Source: Betaproteobacteria bacterium (GTDB taxonomy: Bacteria > Pseudomonadota > Gammaproteobacteria > Burkholderiales > Thiobacillaceae). Taken from it: DNA of 64,000 bases. The translations under genes were made by a program, and so were the position numbers. Of the stretch, positions 19,239 to 29,403 are shown piece by piece. Where the stretch lies: assembly GCA_020061585.1 (NCBI GenBank), contig JAGUXX010000145.1:21278-85277 (forward strand). The letters run 5' to 3'. The notes beneath the pieces are model-generated. The model saw only the letters and a list, made by a program, of their open reading frames with translations. It made no database searches and was not told the origin of the DNA. Within the stretch, counting starts at the first letter, position 1, and each line of letters starts with the position of its first letter.

Positions 19239-20750
19239 TCAGAAGCTCATGTTAAGACGCGCCGATATACTGTTTTCATCATAGGCGCCAGTAGTGGAGC
19301 CGGAAGTTCGTTCGACCCGTCGCAATTCCACGACCCCGGTTGCCTGACGTGACAGTTGATAACTCAACAGCCAGGACAAGCTCAAATCGTCACTTTCCTC
19401 CGCCACGGCGTTTTCCGAATGCGTGGCGTTGAACAGCAGGCTGGAACTGGTTCGCGGTCCGACGCGCAATGTCCAACTGCCGACCAAACCGTAAGTGCTG
19501 TCGGAACCGTTGGTTGCCAGCAACTCGCGACGGCTCTTGTTCAGGCTCAGGCTGAACACGCTTTTGCCGGTTTTGTAAGTCGTGATGCCGGACCAGGATC
19601 GATTCAGGTTGAAACCGTCGACCAACTGCGGGTAAGACAATACCGCCGCCAGGATAATCGGGGTCGGCGTCAAGCCGCCACATGCGGCGCTGTCAGGCAC
19701 CGCGCCAGCGGTGACAATAAACGGCGGGGTGTTGCCGCCGCAATTATAGATATCAACAGCACTGGTAGCGGTAAGCAGGGCGTAAGCGTCGGTGATCTCC
19801 TCGCTATAGCGCAACGCCCAGCTCGACTTGCGCGTGCGGTGCGTCAGATTCAGGCCATAGGAGTCGCCGTTGTAGCGCTTGCCGGCGGTCGCGTTCAAAC
19901 TGGTTCTCAAGGTCGGCGCCCAATTGACGCCGACATTCCAGTAAATTCCGTCGGCTTGATCAAACCCGGTTGTCGTGCCGTTGTTGCTGTCCTTGCCCAA
20001 GGTCAGATTGAAACGCGTCTTCGGACTATAAATGTAGCCCAGCGTACCACTCAAGCTGGCGTTTCGATCGCCGTTGGCATTGGCATCCGAACCGGCAACC
20101 CGATACGCCAGAGCCCAGGGTATCTGATTGAAGGCACTGCCGCTGGACAGGCTCAAGGCAAGACTGTTGGCCGTGGTCGAGGACAAGGCTGCGCTGTCAG
20201 AGTCGCTATAGGTCAACTGCCAGCGCGCATCGAGATTGGCCTGATTGCCGAAGCGGCTCTTCCAGGCTGGCGCGATGCTGAACGTCCGTGTTTCGGCGCT
20301 GTTGCCGGTGACATTGAAATTGCCAGTCCCAACCGCCCCGGTGGAATTGATATTCTGCTGGCCGATACGGGCATCGGCGTTGATCACCAGTCGCCGGTCG
20401 AGCCAATCTGAACCAAGCCGGGCCGTCAGCTGATTGTTATGAGTATTGGCGTCACGGTCGTGGCTGTAGAGCAGCGCCTGCAAGCCATAATCGACAGACA
20501 AGCGGGTTCTTGTACCTTTGCTGCTCAAGGAAAACCCTGGACGAATCTCGGACAGAAACGAGGACTGCGGATTCGTGGCGGAGAGTGAGACGTTATCCGA
20601 AAAGCGTTCCATCAACGACAACGTCGGCTTGAAATCAAAATCCACCGCCGACGCGGAAGCCGGCGTCAGCAACGCCAGCGATAAGCTGGCAAACGATATG
20701 CCGGCAAACGAAATGCCGCGCCGACCGGAATTATTGCGGTTGCTTGCCAT
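19239..20750 (-). CDS. TIGR03016-type PEP-CTERM system-associated outer-membrane beta-barrel protein
   Basis: From MASNRNNSGRRG with signal peptide; FDFKPTLSLMERFSDNVSLSATNPQSSFLSEIRPGFSL... ends in aromatic F (ISARLNMSF). The supplied ORF start (20999) reads into the kinase gene; start at 20750 chosen by hand. Confidence 0.85.
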   Translation of the reverse strand: MASNRNNSGRRGISFAGISFASLSLALLTPASASAVDFDFKPTLSLMERFSDNVSLSATNPQSSFLSEIRPGFSLSSKGTRTRLSVDYGLQALLYSHDRDANTHNNQLTARLGSDWLDRRLVINADARIGQQNINSTGAVGTGNFNVTGNSAETRTFSIAPAWKSRFGNQANLDARWQLTYSDSDSAALSSTTANSLALSLSSGSAFNQIPWALAYRVAGSDANANGDRNASLSGTLGYIYSPKTRFNLTLGKDSNNGTTTGFDQADGIYWNVGVNWAPTLRTSLNATAGKRYNGDSYGLNLTHRTRKSSWALRYSEEITDAYALLTATSAVDIYNCGGNTPPFIVTAGAVPDSAACGGLTPTPIILAAVLSYPQLVDGFNLNRSWSGITTYKTGKSVFSLSLNKSRRELLATNGSDSTYGLVGSWTLRVGPRTSSSLLFNATHSENAVAEESDDLSLSWLLSYQLSRQATGVVELRRVERTSGSTTGAYDENSISARLNMSF

Positions 20751-21726
20751 ACTCGCCATAACCGCCATAGCCATATCCGTAGCCGTAGTAATCGCCACCG
20801 ACCGTCCGCGATGGCGCCTTGTTGAGCACGACACCGACAAATTCGCAATTCTCGAGATGCGCCAGCGCATCCTTGACCGCTTCCTGCGGGGTTGTTTCGG
20901 CTTCAACCACAAACACCACCTGACCCATATAGCTTGCCAGCACCGAAGCCTCGCTGGTGGCCAGCAATGGCGGGCTGTCGAAAATGATGATGCGATCATG
21001 GTAACGCGTGGAAATATCCTCCATGAACGCCTTCATCGCATTGCTTGCCAGCAATTCGGTGGCGTGCGCGAAGCCTCTGCCCGAAGGCAGCACCGTCAGC
21101 TTGGCTATATCGGTCTTGATCAAAACATCGGCCAATTGGACGTTCGGATCCCTCAGCACATCCAGCAACCCCCGGTCCGCCTCCAGGCCAAGGTAGCGAA
21201 TCACCGAAGATTTGGCGACGTCGGCATCCACCAGCAATACCGTGCTCTCAAGCTCGGTGGCCATGCTGATCGCCAGATTGATGGCGGTAAACGACTTGCC
21301 CTCGCCTGGCACCGAACTGGTCACCATAATCAGATTGCCGTTCGGAATCGGGGCGTTATTGCCGTGGCCGAACGCGTTCATCAACAAGGGACGCTTGATC
21401 AGTCGATATTCCTCGGCAATCTTGCTCCGGCCGGCATCAGGCGTCAGCGCGCCGGCAAGCTTCAATCGCGCCAGATTGACCGAACCATGCTGGCTACCGA
21501 TGATCGTGGCTGGCCCATCGTCATCACGATAAAACGCCGGCTCTTGTGGCGGCGGACTGACGCTGGCCGGCGCCCGATTGAAAGAAGCCTCGGCTTTCTT
21601 GATGGCGGCCTCGATCAGCCTGCCATCTTCAGTGTCGGCGGGCGGACGAGTAGCGGACTTGATGGCCGAAGCTTCAGGTTGTTGCGGATTGCCCAGTTTG
21701 CCGGCTGCGCGTTCGATTATGCTCAT
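20731..21726 (-). CDS. XrtA-associated tyrosine autokinase (BY-kinase)
   Basis: VTSSVPGEGKSFTAINLAISMA (Walker A), LLVDADVAKSS, IIFDSPPLL, C-terminal Tyr cluster GGDYYGYGYGYGGYGEYGKQPQ. Confidence 0.95.
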   Translation of the reverse strand: MSIIERAAGKLGNPQQPEASAIKSATRPPADTEDGRLIEAAIKKAEASFNRAPASVSPPPQEPAFYRDDDGPATIIGSQHGSVNLARLKLAGALTPDAGRSKIAEEYRLIKRPLLMNAFGHGNNAPIPNGNLIMVTSSVPGEGKSFTAINLAISMATELESTVLLVDADVAKSSVIRYLGLEADRGLLDVLRDPNVQLADVLIKTDIAKLTVLPSGRGFAHATELLASNAMKAFMEDISTRYHDRIIIFDSPPLLATSEASVLASYMGQVVFVVEAETTPQEAVKDALAHLENCEFVGVVLNKAPSRTVGGDYYGYGYGYGGYGEYGKQPQ

Positions 21727-21739
21727 ATCGCCTCCTGGG

Positions 21740-23278
21740 CTATGCTGCGGGTGAAAGAACCAGGTAATAAATCATCTGCCCCAGCAACCCCAGCAGGAGT
21801 CCAAGTCCAACCACAGCGAACAGCAGATTGGAACGTTGCCGCTTTCGCCGCGCATCGTCGGTCTGGATCATGGTTACCATGCCCAGCAGCGGGAAAGGCG
21901 TCAAATCCCGCAACTGGCGCCGGTTGTCGATGCTTGGTCGCATCTGCCCCAGCAGAAAAGCGATTCCCATGCCAAAACCAACACCGGCCAACGGCACCGC
22001 GGCGACCAGCAACGGCCGATTCGGCCAGGCCGGCTTGCTCGGTACGCGCGGCGGATCGATGACCTTGAACTCGACCACATCGGTCTTGCTTTCCACCTCG
22101 CCGGACAGAGCGGCTGTTTCGCGCCGCCCCAGCATATTGGCGTAATTCGAGCGAAACACATCATAGTCGCGCATCAACTGGGTGTATTCGCCTTCAATCT
22201 GCGGAATTCGATCCACGGATTGCATGATTTCGTTCCGCTTGGCCTGCATTTGCGCCACGCGCGCGCGCAGCGACGCCATATTGGCATCCGCCTCGGCAAT
22301 CGCGATCGACAACTGTTGATACACCGGATTCTGCGCCTTGATCGCACCTTGCGGCTGCGCCTTCAAAGCCTCTTCCTCCTGTTTTTTCTGCGACTCCAAA
22401 CGCTCGATGAGCTGTTTGGTACGCGCGATCTCTGGATGCAAATCGGTGTAGCGTAGCCGCAGATTATCCATCTGCGCCTGTAGCGCCGAAATGCGGCCAT
22501 CCAGCGCCGTACCCGCCGCGCCACCAGGCATCGGCATGCTCAGCACCTCTTCCTGATCATCCAACTGCTGCTGCAACTGCTGCTTGCGATTGCTGTACTC
22601 CTCCAGTTCGAGCTTGGCCTGCTCGAGGGACTGATTCATCTCACTCAGCTTGGCGTAGAAATCGCCGCCCTGCCCGGGTAACGTGCCGATATTGCGGCGC
22701 TTGAACTCCTCCAACTGCCGCTCCTTCTCCAGCAACTTGGCTTCGTACGCCTTGAGTTGATCATCGATGAATTTCTGGGTATTGGAGATATCCTTGCGCG
22801 CGCCCCCCAGGCTGCTTTCGGTGAAGATGGTCAACAGCGCCTGAACCACCCGCTTGGCGGTATCGCCACTGGCGTTCTGATAGGTGATCGTGTACAGGTT
22901 TTCACGCTCGGTACCCCGCAACTGGATGGCCTTCGCCAACTCGCTGTAGAGCAACTCCTGTTGACGTGGCGTTTTCGCCCGCAAGTCCAGATCCGTCATG
23001 CGCGCCACTTTTTCCAGATTGGGGCGGCTGGCCAGCGTGCGGGTCATCATCGCCACTTGCTGTGAAGTATTGGGTTGCACGGCGAGACCCGCCAGCAACG
23101 GTCGCAACAACGACTGCGTATCGACGAAGACACGCGCTTGCGCCTCGTATCGATTTTCCAGGAGGTATACCCAAACCCAACCCGCCGAGGAAACCAGCCA
23201 GGCGATGACCATCACCAGCCATCGCCTGCGCCAGATCGACCTGAGATAACTGAATATCTGGTCAAATACTTCATTCAT
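21740..23278 (-). CDS. XrtA system polysaccharide chain-length determinant protein (Wzz/GNVR domain)
   Basis: N-terminal Wzz domain, coiled coil, C-terminal PSKPAWPNRPLLVAAVPLAGVGFGMG TM. Confidence 0.92.
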   Translation of the reverse strand: MNEVFDQIFSYLRSIWRRRWLVMVIAWLVSSAGWVWVYLLENRYEAQARVFVDTQSLLRPLLAGLAVQPNTSQQVAMMTRTLASRPNLEKVARMTDLDLRAKTPRQQELLYSELAKAIQLRGTERENLYTITYQNASGDTAKRVVQALLTIFTESSLGGARKDISNTQKFIDDQLKAYEAKLLEKERQLEEFKRRNIGTLPGQGGDFYAKLSEMNQSLEQAKLELEEYSNRKQQLQQQLDDQEEVLSMPMPGGAAGTALDGRISALQAQMDNLRLRYTDLHPEIARTKQLIERLESQKKQEEEALKAQPQGAIKAQNPVYQQLSIAIAEADANMASLRARVAQMQAKRNEIMQSVDRIPQIEGEYTQLMRDYDVFRSNYANMLGRRETAALSGEVESKTDVVEFKVIDPPRVPSKPAWPNRPLLVAAVPLAGVGFGMGIAFLLGQMRPSIDNRRQLRDLTPFPLLGMVTMIQTDDARRKRQRSNLLFAVVGLGLLLGLLGQMIYYLVLSPAA

Positions 23279-23319
23279 GCAAACAGACTCCCGGCAGGAT
23301 TAATTCGAGTTCTCAAGCA

Positions 23320-23928
23320 TCAAAACCAGCTTTCCGGAATGACCAGCACATCACCAGGCCGCATATCCACATTGGCGGAGACGTCGCCGCCTTTCAGCAG
23401 GTCTTCCAGACGCACGGTGAATTGCTGCGGCTTGCCATCGACCACGCGCAAGATACTGGCGCGATTGCCGGAGGCGAAATCAGTCAAGCCGCCGACCGAT
23501 ATCATCACGTCCACCAGCGACATCTGCTCGCGATAGTTCAGCGCCTGCGGTTTGGCGGCCTGACCGATCACCCGGATCTGCTGGCTGTAAGGTCCGACCC
23601 CGCCGGCCACGATCACGGTCACCACCGGATCCTGAATATAACGGGCGAGTATCTTCTCGATCTCGCGCGCCAACTGAGTCGGGGTTTTGCCGCTGGCGGG
23701 CAGATCCTCGACCAGATTCATGGTCATCATGCCGTCCGGGCGGATCGGGAAGGAACCCGAAATATCCGAATTCCCCCAGACGAAGACATTCACCGAGTCT
23801 CCCGGACCCAGCAAGTAATACCAATCCGAGTTATCGGCGGCCTTGGCCGGCGCGGGAGGAAAAACCGGTCCACTGGCACAGGCGGACAACAGACCTGCAA
23901 GAATGACAGGCATCACATAGCGTTTCAT
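23320..23928 (-). CDS. XrtA/PEP-CTERM system exopolysaccharide export protein (Wza-like)
   Basis: MKRYVMPVILAGLLSACAS lipobox; YYLLGPGDSVNVFVWGNSDISGSFPIRPDGMMTMNLVEDLPASGKT. Confidence 0.93.
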   Translation of the reverse strand: MKRYVMPVILAGLLSACASGPVFPPAPAKAADNSDWYYLLGPGDSVNVFVWGNSDISGSFPIRPDGMMTMNLVEDLPASGKTPTQLAREIEKILARYIQDPVVTVIVAGGVGPYSQQIRVIGQAAKPQALNYREQMSLVDVMISVGGLTDFASGNRASILRVVDGKPQQFTVRLEDLLKGGDVSANVDMRPGDVLVIPESWF

Positions 23929-24041
23929 TCGGAAACCCCCAGCACTGGTAGTGATAAAAACGCGGCGAATTATGCCACAGGGCGTGTACGGCGATTTCTC
24001 GGAAAACTTGAGTAAATTTGCCTACCGCGAACAACAAGCCT

Positions 24042-24299
24042 TCAACTCAGCCAACGCACCAGATAGAACAGACGGAATCCCTCGGAAGAGCGCGACGGGC
24101 CGGAAGCGACCGCGGCGAAATAGCCCAGTTCCGGTCTGGCCGCCGCCAAAGCCGCCGCCTCGGAGGCGTGCTGGGTGACGCAATTTTCCGGAAATCGCTT
24201 GCGATTGCCCCGTTTGGGCGCATAGATCACCACATGACCGGTCATCACCACCGGCGACTCGGAATCGGAAATCAGGCTGGCAATGGCTTCGGCCATCAA
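24042..24299 (-). CDS. Conserved hypothetical protein
   Basis: 85 aa; coding-like codon usage; 4-bp overlap with the upstream ORF at 24296. Confidence 0.5.
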   Translation of the reverse strand: MMAEAIASLISDSESPVVMTGHVVIYAPKRGNRKRFPENCVTQHASEAAALAAARPELGYFAAVASGPSRSSEGFRLFYLVRWLS

Positions 24300-24580
24300 T
24301 TCAATTTCTTGCCCGGCGGCACGAACTGCAAGGTTTTCGCCGTCGGCTCCTCATCCGAATAGCGAGGACGCTCGTTGCGATCCAGGCCGATGGCTTCCGC
24401 CAGTTCCGCTTCCCGCGCGGAAATCAACCCGAGACACATGCGAATGTTCTCCACCGTATCCGGCGAGAACGGACTGGGCATACCGTCTCTGGGCGCCGCA
24501 TCACGCACGATGGAGGTCAGGGTTTTGCGCATCGCGCGCATGATCTGCTGCTCTTTGGAAAGTTCGAGGTCCGAATTCAC
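24296..24580 (-). CDS. Conserved hypothetical protein
   Basis: 94 aa, MNSDLELSKEQQIMRAMRKTLTSIVRDAAPRDG...; overlapping stop/start with the 24042 ORF suggests an operon. Confidence 0.5.
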   Translation of the reverse strand: MNSDLELSKEQQIMRAMRKTLTSIVRDAAPRDGMPSPFSPDTVENIRMCLGLISAREAELAEAIGLDRNERPRYSDEEPTAKTLQFVPPGKKLN

Positions 24581-24755
24581 GCTTTGATTCCCGCAGGTTG
24601 ACGACGATCTGGATTGTGGTCATGCCGACCGATCAGGGTCAACCGTATATCCAGCATGGGCAAGTCGGCGGCTACGCCAACTTGCCCGCGTTGCACGATG
24701 CTCAAGTAATATGTCGGCTAGTCGATAAAAGCCATCAAGGGTTCGGAAATACATC

Positions 24756-25472
24756 ATGTCATCTTTAGGCCATCTTCTGCTGCTAGGCTGCCTCGGGCTT
24801 ACCGGATGCGCCGTGAATGGCGATCCGCGCGATCCCATTGAGCCGGTAAACCGCGCCATCCACAGCTTCAACGAAGGATTCGACCGCGCAATCCTGATAC
24901 CCGCCGCCAAGGGCTATCAGGCCATCACGCCCAAGTTCGCGCAGTCCGGCCTGCGCAATTTCTTTTCCAACCTTGATGACGTCACGGTACTCGCCAACGA
25001 CATCCTGCAACTCAAACTGGAACAGAGCGTGCGAGATATACTGCGCCTGAGCTTCAATACCACCTTCGGCATGTTCGGTTTTCTGGACATCGCCTCGGAG
25101 ATGGGCCTGCACAAGAACAATGAGGATTTCGGCCAGACCTTGGGGCGCTGGGGCGCGGGAACCGGCCCCTACCTGGTATTGCCGTTCTTCGGGCCGAGCA
25201 ATCTGCGCGACGCGCTAGGCACCGCCGTCGACAGCAGGCACACCGATCTGGTACGCAACCATGATGACGTCGCGACCCGCAACCCGGTACTGGCGCTACG
25301 CCTGATCGGTCGCCGCGCCGAACTGCTGGAAGGCAAGCGCGCAATGGACGCCGCCGCGCTCGACCAATACGAATTCACCCGCGACTTCTTCCTGGAACGC
25401 CGCCAAGGCCTGGTTTACGACGGCAACCCGCCGCTCGAAGAAGAAGAAGAAGAAGAAGAAGAAGAAGAATAA
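24756..25472 (+). CDS. mlaA: MlaA/VacJ family lipoprotein
   Basis: Lipobox LLLLGCLGLTGC; NGDPRDPIEPVNRAIHSFNEGFD ... GRWGAGTGPYLVLPFFGPSNLRDALG. Confidence 0.95.
   Translation: MSSLGHLLLLGCLGLTGCAVNGDPRDPIEPVNRAIHSFNEGFDRAILIPAAKGYQAITPKFAQSGLRNFFSNLDDVTVLANDILQLKLEQSVRDILRLSFNTTFGMFGFLDIASEMGLHKNNEDFGQTLGRWGAGTGPYLVLPFFGPSNLRDALGTAVDSRHTDLVRNHDDVATRNPVLALRLIGRRAELLEGKRAMDAAALDQYEFTRDFFLERRQGLVYDGNPPLEEEEEEEEEEE
25437..25469 (+). repeat. (GAA)11 trinucleotide tract at the 3' end of mlaA
   Basis: Direct read: ctc(gaa)x11 taa; encodes 11 consecutive Glu immediately before the stop. Confidence 0.98.
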
Positions 25473-25478
25473 TCCTGG

Positions 25479-26036
25479 ATGAACAAGGCCTTCGTAAGAG
25501 AAGACGCCGCCGAGGATGATGAAGAAGAACCCGGACTTCCCGCGTTACCTGTCGGCAGCAAGAATTACATGACCCCGGCCGGTCATGCCCGCATGCAAAA
25601 GGAACTCTCGCATCTGGTGCGCGGCGAGCGGCCCGCCGTGGTCAGCATCGTGTCGTGGGCGGCCGGCAATGGCGATCGTTCCGAGAATGGCGACTATATC
25701 TACGGCAAGAAGCGCCTGCGCGAAATCGATCGCCGCATCCGCTTCCTGACCAAACGTCTGGAGAATGCGCTGGTCGTTGACCCGCTGGACCAGCCCAACA
25801 CCGACACGGTGTATTTCGGCGCCACCGTCAGCGTGCTCGACGAAGCCGGCGCCGAAGCGCGCTACAGCATCGTCGGCCTGGATGAAACCGACCCGGCGCG
25901 CGGCCGCATATCCTGGATTTCCCCGCTGGCCCGCGCGCTGCTCAAGGCACGCATCGGCGACAGCGTCCGATTTCCGGCCCCAGGCGGCATGCGCGAACTG
26001 GAAATCATCGACATCGAGTACAAAACCCTGGATTGA
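25479..26036 (+). CDS. greB: Transcription elongation factor GreB
   Basis: YMTPAGHARMQKELSHLVRGERP... NGDRSENGDYIYGKKRLREIDRRIRFLTKRLE. Confidence 0.92.
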   Translation: MNKAFVREDAAEDDEEEPGLPALPVGSKNYMTPAGHARMQKELSHLVRGERPAVVSIVSWAAGNGDRSENGDYIYGKKRLREIDRRIRFLTKRLENALVVDPLDQPNTDTVYFGATVSVLDEAGAEARYSIVGLDETDPARGRISWISPLARALLKARIGDSVRFPAPGGMRELEIIDIEYKTLD

Positions 26037-26070
26037 TGCAAACTCCGCACTGTCAATTGAATACGAGGTC

Positions 26071-26709
26071 ATGCCCATGAACGCCATCCGTATCCTGCTC
26101 ATCGATGACCACCCGTTGTTGCGCTTGGGCGTGCGGCGGTCCCTGGAAAGCGAGACCGGTTTCAGCGTCACCGGGGAATGCGCCGATCTGGCCAGCGTGC
26201 GCATCTGGTTGAACGAGGGCGGCAAAGCCGATGTGGCGATCCTCGACCGCAGCCTGCCGGATGGTGATGGTCTGGAAATCGCCCCGCTGCTGAAGGCCGC
26301 CGGCATGAAGGTCATCGTGCTGACCATCGAAGACGACGACGAGGAAATCCGCGCCGCCGTCGATGCCGGCGTTGATGGCTACCTGTTGAAGTCCTCCGAT
26401 TCCGACCAGATATCGCATGCCATCGGCATGGTTCTCCAGGATGCCGGCGCATTTCCGCCGGCGGTCGTGCAAAGGCTGACCCGCACCAGCGGCGAAGACC
26501 CGTTGGCCAAACTGTCGGTACGCGAACTGGAAATCGCCGAGTACGTCGCCCAGGGCTTCAGCAACAAGGTCATCGGCGGCAAACTGAACCTGTCCGACAA
26601 CACCGTGCGCAACCATCTGGCCAACATCATGCAGAAGCTCAATTTTCACAATCGCGTGCAGGTCGCCACACTGGTGTTGCAGCATCTGAAGAAGAGCAAA
26701 CGCTTCTGA
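26071..26709 (+). CDS. NarL/LuxR-type response regulator
   Basis: Receiver [21 protein letters not shown] plus [50 protein letters not shown] at 26071 inside the longer ORF. Confidence 0.92.
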   Translation: MPMNAIRILLIDDHPLLRLGVRRSLESETGFSVTGECADLASVRIWLNEGGKADVAILDRSLPDGDGLEIAPLLKAAGMKVIVLTIEDDDEEIRAAVDAGVDGYLLKSSDSDQISHAIGMVLQDAGAFPPAVVQRLTRTSGEDPLAKLSVRELEIAEYVAQGFSNKVIGGKLNLSDNTVRNHLANIMQKLNFHNRVQVATLVLQHLKKSKRF

Positions 26710-26717
26710 ACTGGGCC

Positions 26718-27008
26718 ATGTCGGGGTGTCGCCCGAACTGCGGCGCCTGCTGCATCGCGCCGTCGATTTCCAGCCCGATTCCCGGCATGCCGCGGGGCAA
26801 GCCGGCCGGCGTGCGTTGTGTGCAACTCGACGCGGAAGCACGCTGCCGGATCTTCGGCCGCCCGGAACGTCCGGCTTGTTGCGCCGGTTTGCAAGCCAGT
26901 CCGGACATGTGCGGCAGCGACGCCGCACAGGCGCTGGCCTGGCTGAATGCCCTGGAAACCGCCACCCAACCCGACGCCCACCCGAAAACACGCGACACCC
27001 GGCTATAA
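26718..27008 (+). CDS. YkgJ-family cysteine cluster protein
   Basis: 96 aa; [31 protein letters not shown] ... [13 protein letters not shown] cysteine pattern. Confidence 0.8.
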   Translation: MSGCRPNCGACCIAPSISSPIPGMPRGKPAGVRCVQLDAEARCRIFGRPERPACCAGLQASPDMCGSDAAQALAWLNALETATQPDAHPKTRDTRL

Positions 27009-27009
27009 T
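27004..27009 (+). promoter_or_regulatory. Candidate -10 element (TATAAT) of the ahcY transcript
   Basis: Exact TATAAT about 9 bp upstream of the first conserved riboswitch nucleotide; no convincing -35 seen. Confidence 0.6.
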
Positions 27010-27017
27010 CGCCAGCC

Positions 27018-27081
27018 TCCGAGGAGCGCTGCAAGGACGACCGCATTGGTCGTCCTTAGGCTCGGTTCAAAACTGCGCTCA
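27018..27081 (+). promoter_or_regulatory. S-adenosylhomocysteine (SAH) riboswitch
   Basis: ccgaggagcgctgcaa-ggacgaccgcattggtcgtcc-ttaggctcggttcaaaactgcgctc matches the SAH riboswitch core (CCGAGGAGCGCUGC...AGGCUCGG...GCGCUC), directly upstream of ahcY. Confidence 0.93.
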
Positions 27082-27162
27082 TCTGTTCAACCCGTGCCGG
27101 GCACGGAGCAGATGAGTGCCTGCGCACCTCCGCCCGCCCGGCCGCAGATAAGGAGCACACCT

Positions 27163-28566
27163 GTGGCTACACCGTTTACTGACTACATCGTTGCCGACAT
27201 GGCGCTGGCCGACTGGGGCCGCAAGGAAATCCGCATCGCGGAAACCGAAATGCCCGGCCTGATGGCGATCCGCGAGGAATATGCCGCCAGCCAGCCGCTA
27301 AAGGGCGCGCGCATCACCGGCAGTCTGCACATGACCATCCAGACCGCCGTGCTGATCGAAACCCTGACCGCATTGGGCGCCGAAGTGCGCTGGGCGTCGT
27401 GCAACATCTTCTCCACCCAGGATCACGCCGCCGCCGCCATCGCCGCCGTCAACGTGCCGGTATTCGCGGTCAAGGGCGAATCACTGACCGATTACTGGGA
27501 TTACACGCATCGCATCTTCGAATGGACCGATGGCGGTTACTCGAACATGATCCTCGACGACGGCGGCGATGCGACGCTGCTGCTGCATCTGGGCGCCCGC
27601 GCCGAGCAGGACATCAGCGTCATCGCCAAGCCCAACGGCGAGGAAGAAACCGTGCTGTTCGCGGCGATCAAGGCCAAGCTGGCGACCGATCCGACCTGGT
27701 ATTCCACCCGTCTGGCGCAAATCAAGGGCGTTACCGAGGAAACCACCACCGGCGTGCATCGCCTGTATCAGATGCATGAACGCGGCGACCTCAAGTTCCC
27801 GGCGATCAACGTCAACGACTCGGTGACCAAATCCAAGTTCGACAACCTGTATGGCTGCCGCGAGTCGCTGGTCGACGGCATCAAGCGCGCCACCGACGTG
27901 ATGGTCGCCGGCAAGGTCGCGCTGGTGTGCGGCTACGGCGATGTGGGCAAAGGCTCCTGCCAAGCCCTGCGCGCGCTGTCCGCCCAGGTCTGGGTTACCG
28001 AAGTCGACCCGATCTGCGCGCTGCAAGCCGCGATGGAAGGCTATCGCGTGGTGACCATGGACTACGCCGCCGACAAGGCCGATATCTTCGTCACCGCCAC
28101 CGGCAACTACCACGTGATCAACCACGACCACATGGCGAAGATGAAAGACCAGGCCATCGTCTGCAACATCGGCCACTTCGACAACGAAATCGACGTCGCC
28201 TCGGTTGAAGGTTACGAGTGGGAAGAGATCAAGCCGCAGGTCGATCACATCATCTTCCCCGACGGCCATCGCATCATCCTGCTCGCCAAGGGCCGTCTGG
28301 TGAACCTCGGCTGCGCCACCGGCCACCCGTCCTACGTGATGTCGTCCAGCTTCGCCAACCAGACCATCGCCCAGATCGAACTGTTCACGCGTACCGCCGA
28401 TTACCCGGTGGGCGTCTACACGCTGCCCAAGCACTTGGACGAGAAGGTCGCGCGTCTGCAATTGCGCAAGCTCAACGCGCAACTGACCGAACTGACCGAC
28501 CAGCAGGCCGCCTACATCGGCGTGCCGAAGACCGGTCCGTACAAGGCTGAGCATTACCGCTACTGA
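27163..28566 (+). CDS. ahcY: Adenosylhomocysteinase
   Basis: [40 protein letters not shown]... [25 protein letters not shown] start with AAGGAG upstream. Confidence 0.97.
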   Translation: MATPFTDYIVADMALADWGRKEIRIAETEMPGLMAIREEYAASQPLKGARITGSLHMTIQTAVLIETLTALGAEVRWASCNIFSTQDHAAAAIAAVNVPVFAVKGESLTDYWDYTHRIFEWTDGGYSNMILDDGGDATLLLHLGARAEQDISVIAKPNGEEETVLFAAIKAKLATDPTWYSTRLAQIKGVTEETTTGVHRLYQMHERGDLKFPAINVNDSVTKSKFDNLYGCRESLVDGIKRATDVMVAGKVALVCGYGDVGKGSCQALRALSAQVWVTEVDPICALQAAMEGYRVVTMDYAADKADIFVTATGNYHVINHDHMAKMKDQAIVCNIGHFDNEIDVASVEGYEWEEIKPQVDHIIFPDGHRIILLAKGRLVNLGCATGHPSYVMSSSFANQTIAQIELFTRTADYPVGVYTLPKHLDEKVARLQLRKLNAQLTELTDQQAAYIGVPKTGPYKAEHYRY

Positions 28567-28611
28567 TCGTCAGGTTTGACGACATCGGCGCTGCTGCAAA
28601 CGGCGCCCACA

Positions 28612-28638
28612 GGCCGCTATCTCGATAGCGGCCTTTTT
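28612..28638 (+). terminator. Rho-independent terminator after ahcY
   Basis: ggccgctatc-tc-gatagcggcc followed by ttttt; 10-bp perfect stem. Confidence 0.9.
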
Positions 28639-28710
28639 CTTTGCCGCACCAAGTCAACGAATCGCTCGGATAAACTCACTCCTTGTTCATGACGTACTGC
28701 CAGAGACCGC

Positions 28711-29403
28711 GTGCCCGCCTCCATTCTGCTGGTTGAAGACGACCGACCCATCGCCGAAAACGTCATCCTCGCCCTGGCGCGGGAGAATCTGGATTGCCGC
28801 CACGTCGCGCTGGCGGCCGAAGGTTTGGCGCTGCTGCGCGGCGGCGGCTTCGATCTGGCGATCCTCGATGTCGGCCTGCCGGACGGCAACGGCTTCGATC
28901 TGTGTCGCACGCTGCGCGGTTTTTCCGATGTGCCGGTGATCTTCCTGACCGCCCGTTCCGACGAGATCGACCGCGTGGTCGGTCTGGAGATCGGCGCCGA
29001 CGATTACGTGCTGAAACCATTCAGTCCGCGCGAACTGGCGGCGCGGGTGAAAACCATCCTGCGTCGGGTTGGCGGCAGAAATGGCAACGCTGGCGAGCCA
29101 GCCGTCTCACCGCACTTTATCGAAGTGGATGCCGAGCGCGCGCGCATCACCTGCCGGGGCCAGCCGCTCGATCTGAGCCGCAGCGAATATCTGATCTTGA
29201 AAACCCTCGCCGCGCGGCCGGAGAAAGTGTTCAGCCGCGCCGCACTGATGGACGCGGCCGGTCTGGCCGAAGCCAGTCTGGAACGCTCGGTCGACACCCA
29301 CATCAAGAGCCTGCGCGCCAAGCTGGCGGCCCGCGCGCCCGATGTCGATCCGATCCAGACCCATCGCGGCTTGGGCTACAGCCTGACGCGCATCACAACT
29401 TGA
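28711..29403 (+). CDS. creB: OmpR-family response regulator (CreB-like)
   Basis: GTG start; ILLVEDDRPIAENVILALARE ... FLTARSDEIDRVVGLEIGADDYVLKPFSPRELAARV ... winged helix; followed by CreC- and CreD-like genes. Confidence 0.85.
   Translation: MPASILLVEDDRPIAENVILALARENLDCRHVALAAEGLALLRGGGFDLAILDVGLPDGNGFDLCRTLRGFSDVPVIFLTARSDEIDRVVGLEIGADDYVLKPFSPRELAARVKTILRRVGGRNGNAGEPAVSPHFIEVDAERARITCRGQPLDLSRSEYLILKTLAARPEKVFSRAALMDAAGLAEASLERSVDTHIKSLRAKLAARAPDVDPIQTHRGLGYSLTRITT

Noticed and set aside
20750-20999. N-terminal extension of the outer-membrane protein ORF (start 20999)
   Set aside because: Reads out of frame through the tyrosine-kinase coding region; a signal peptide follows the ATG near 20750.
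24658-24687. Inverted repeat gggcaagt...acttgccc upstream of mlaA
   Set aside because: Could be an operator or hairpin, but there is no independent support and 8-bp arms are weak evidence.
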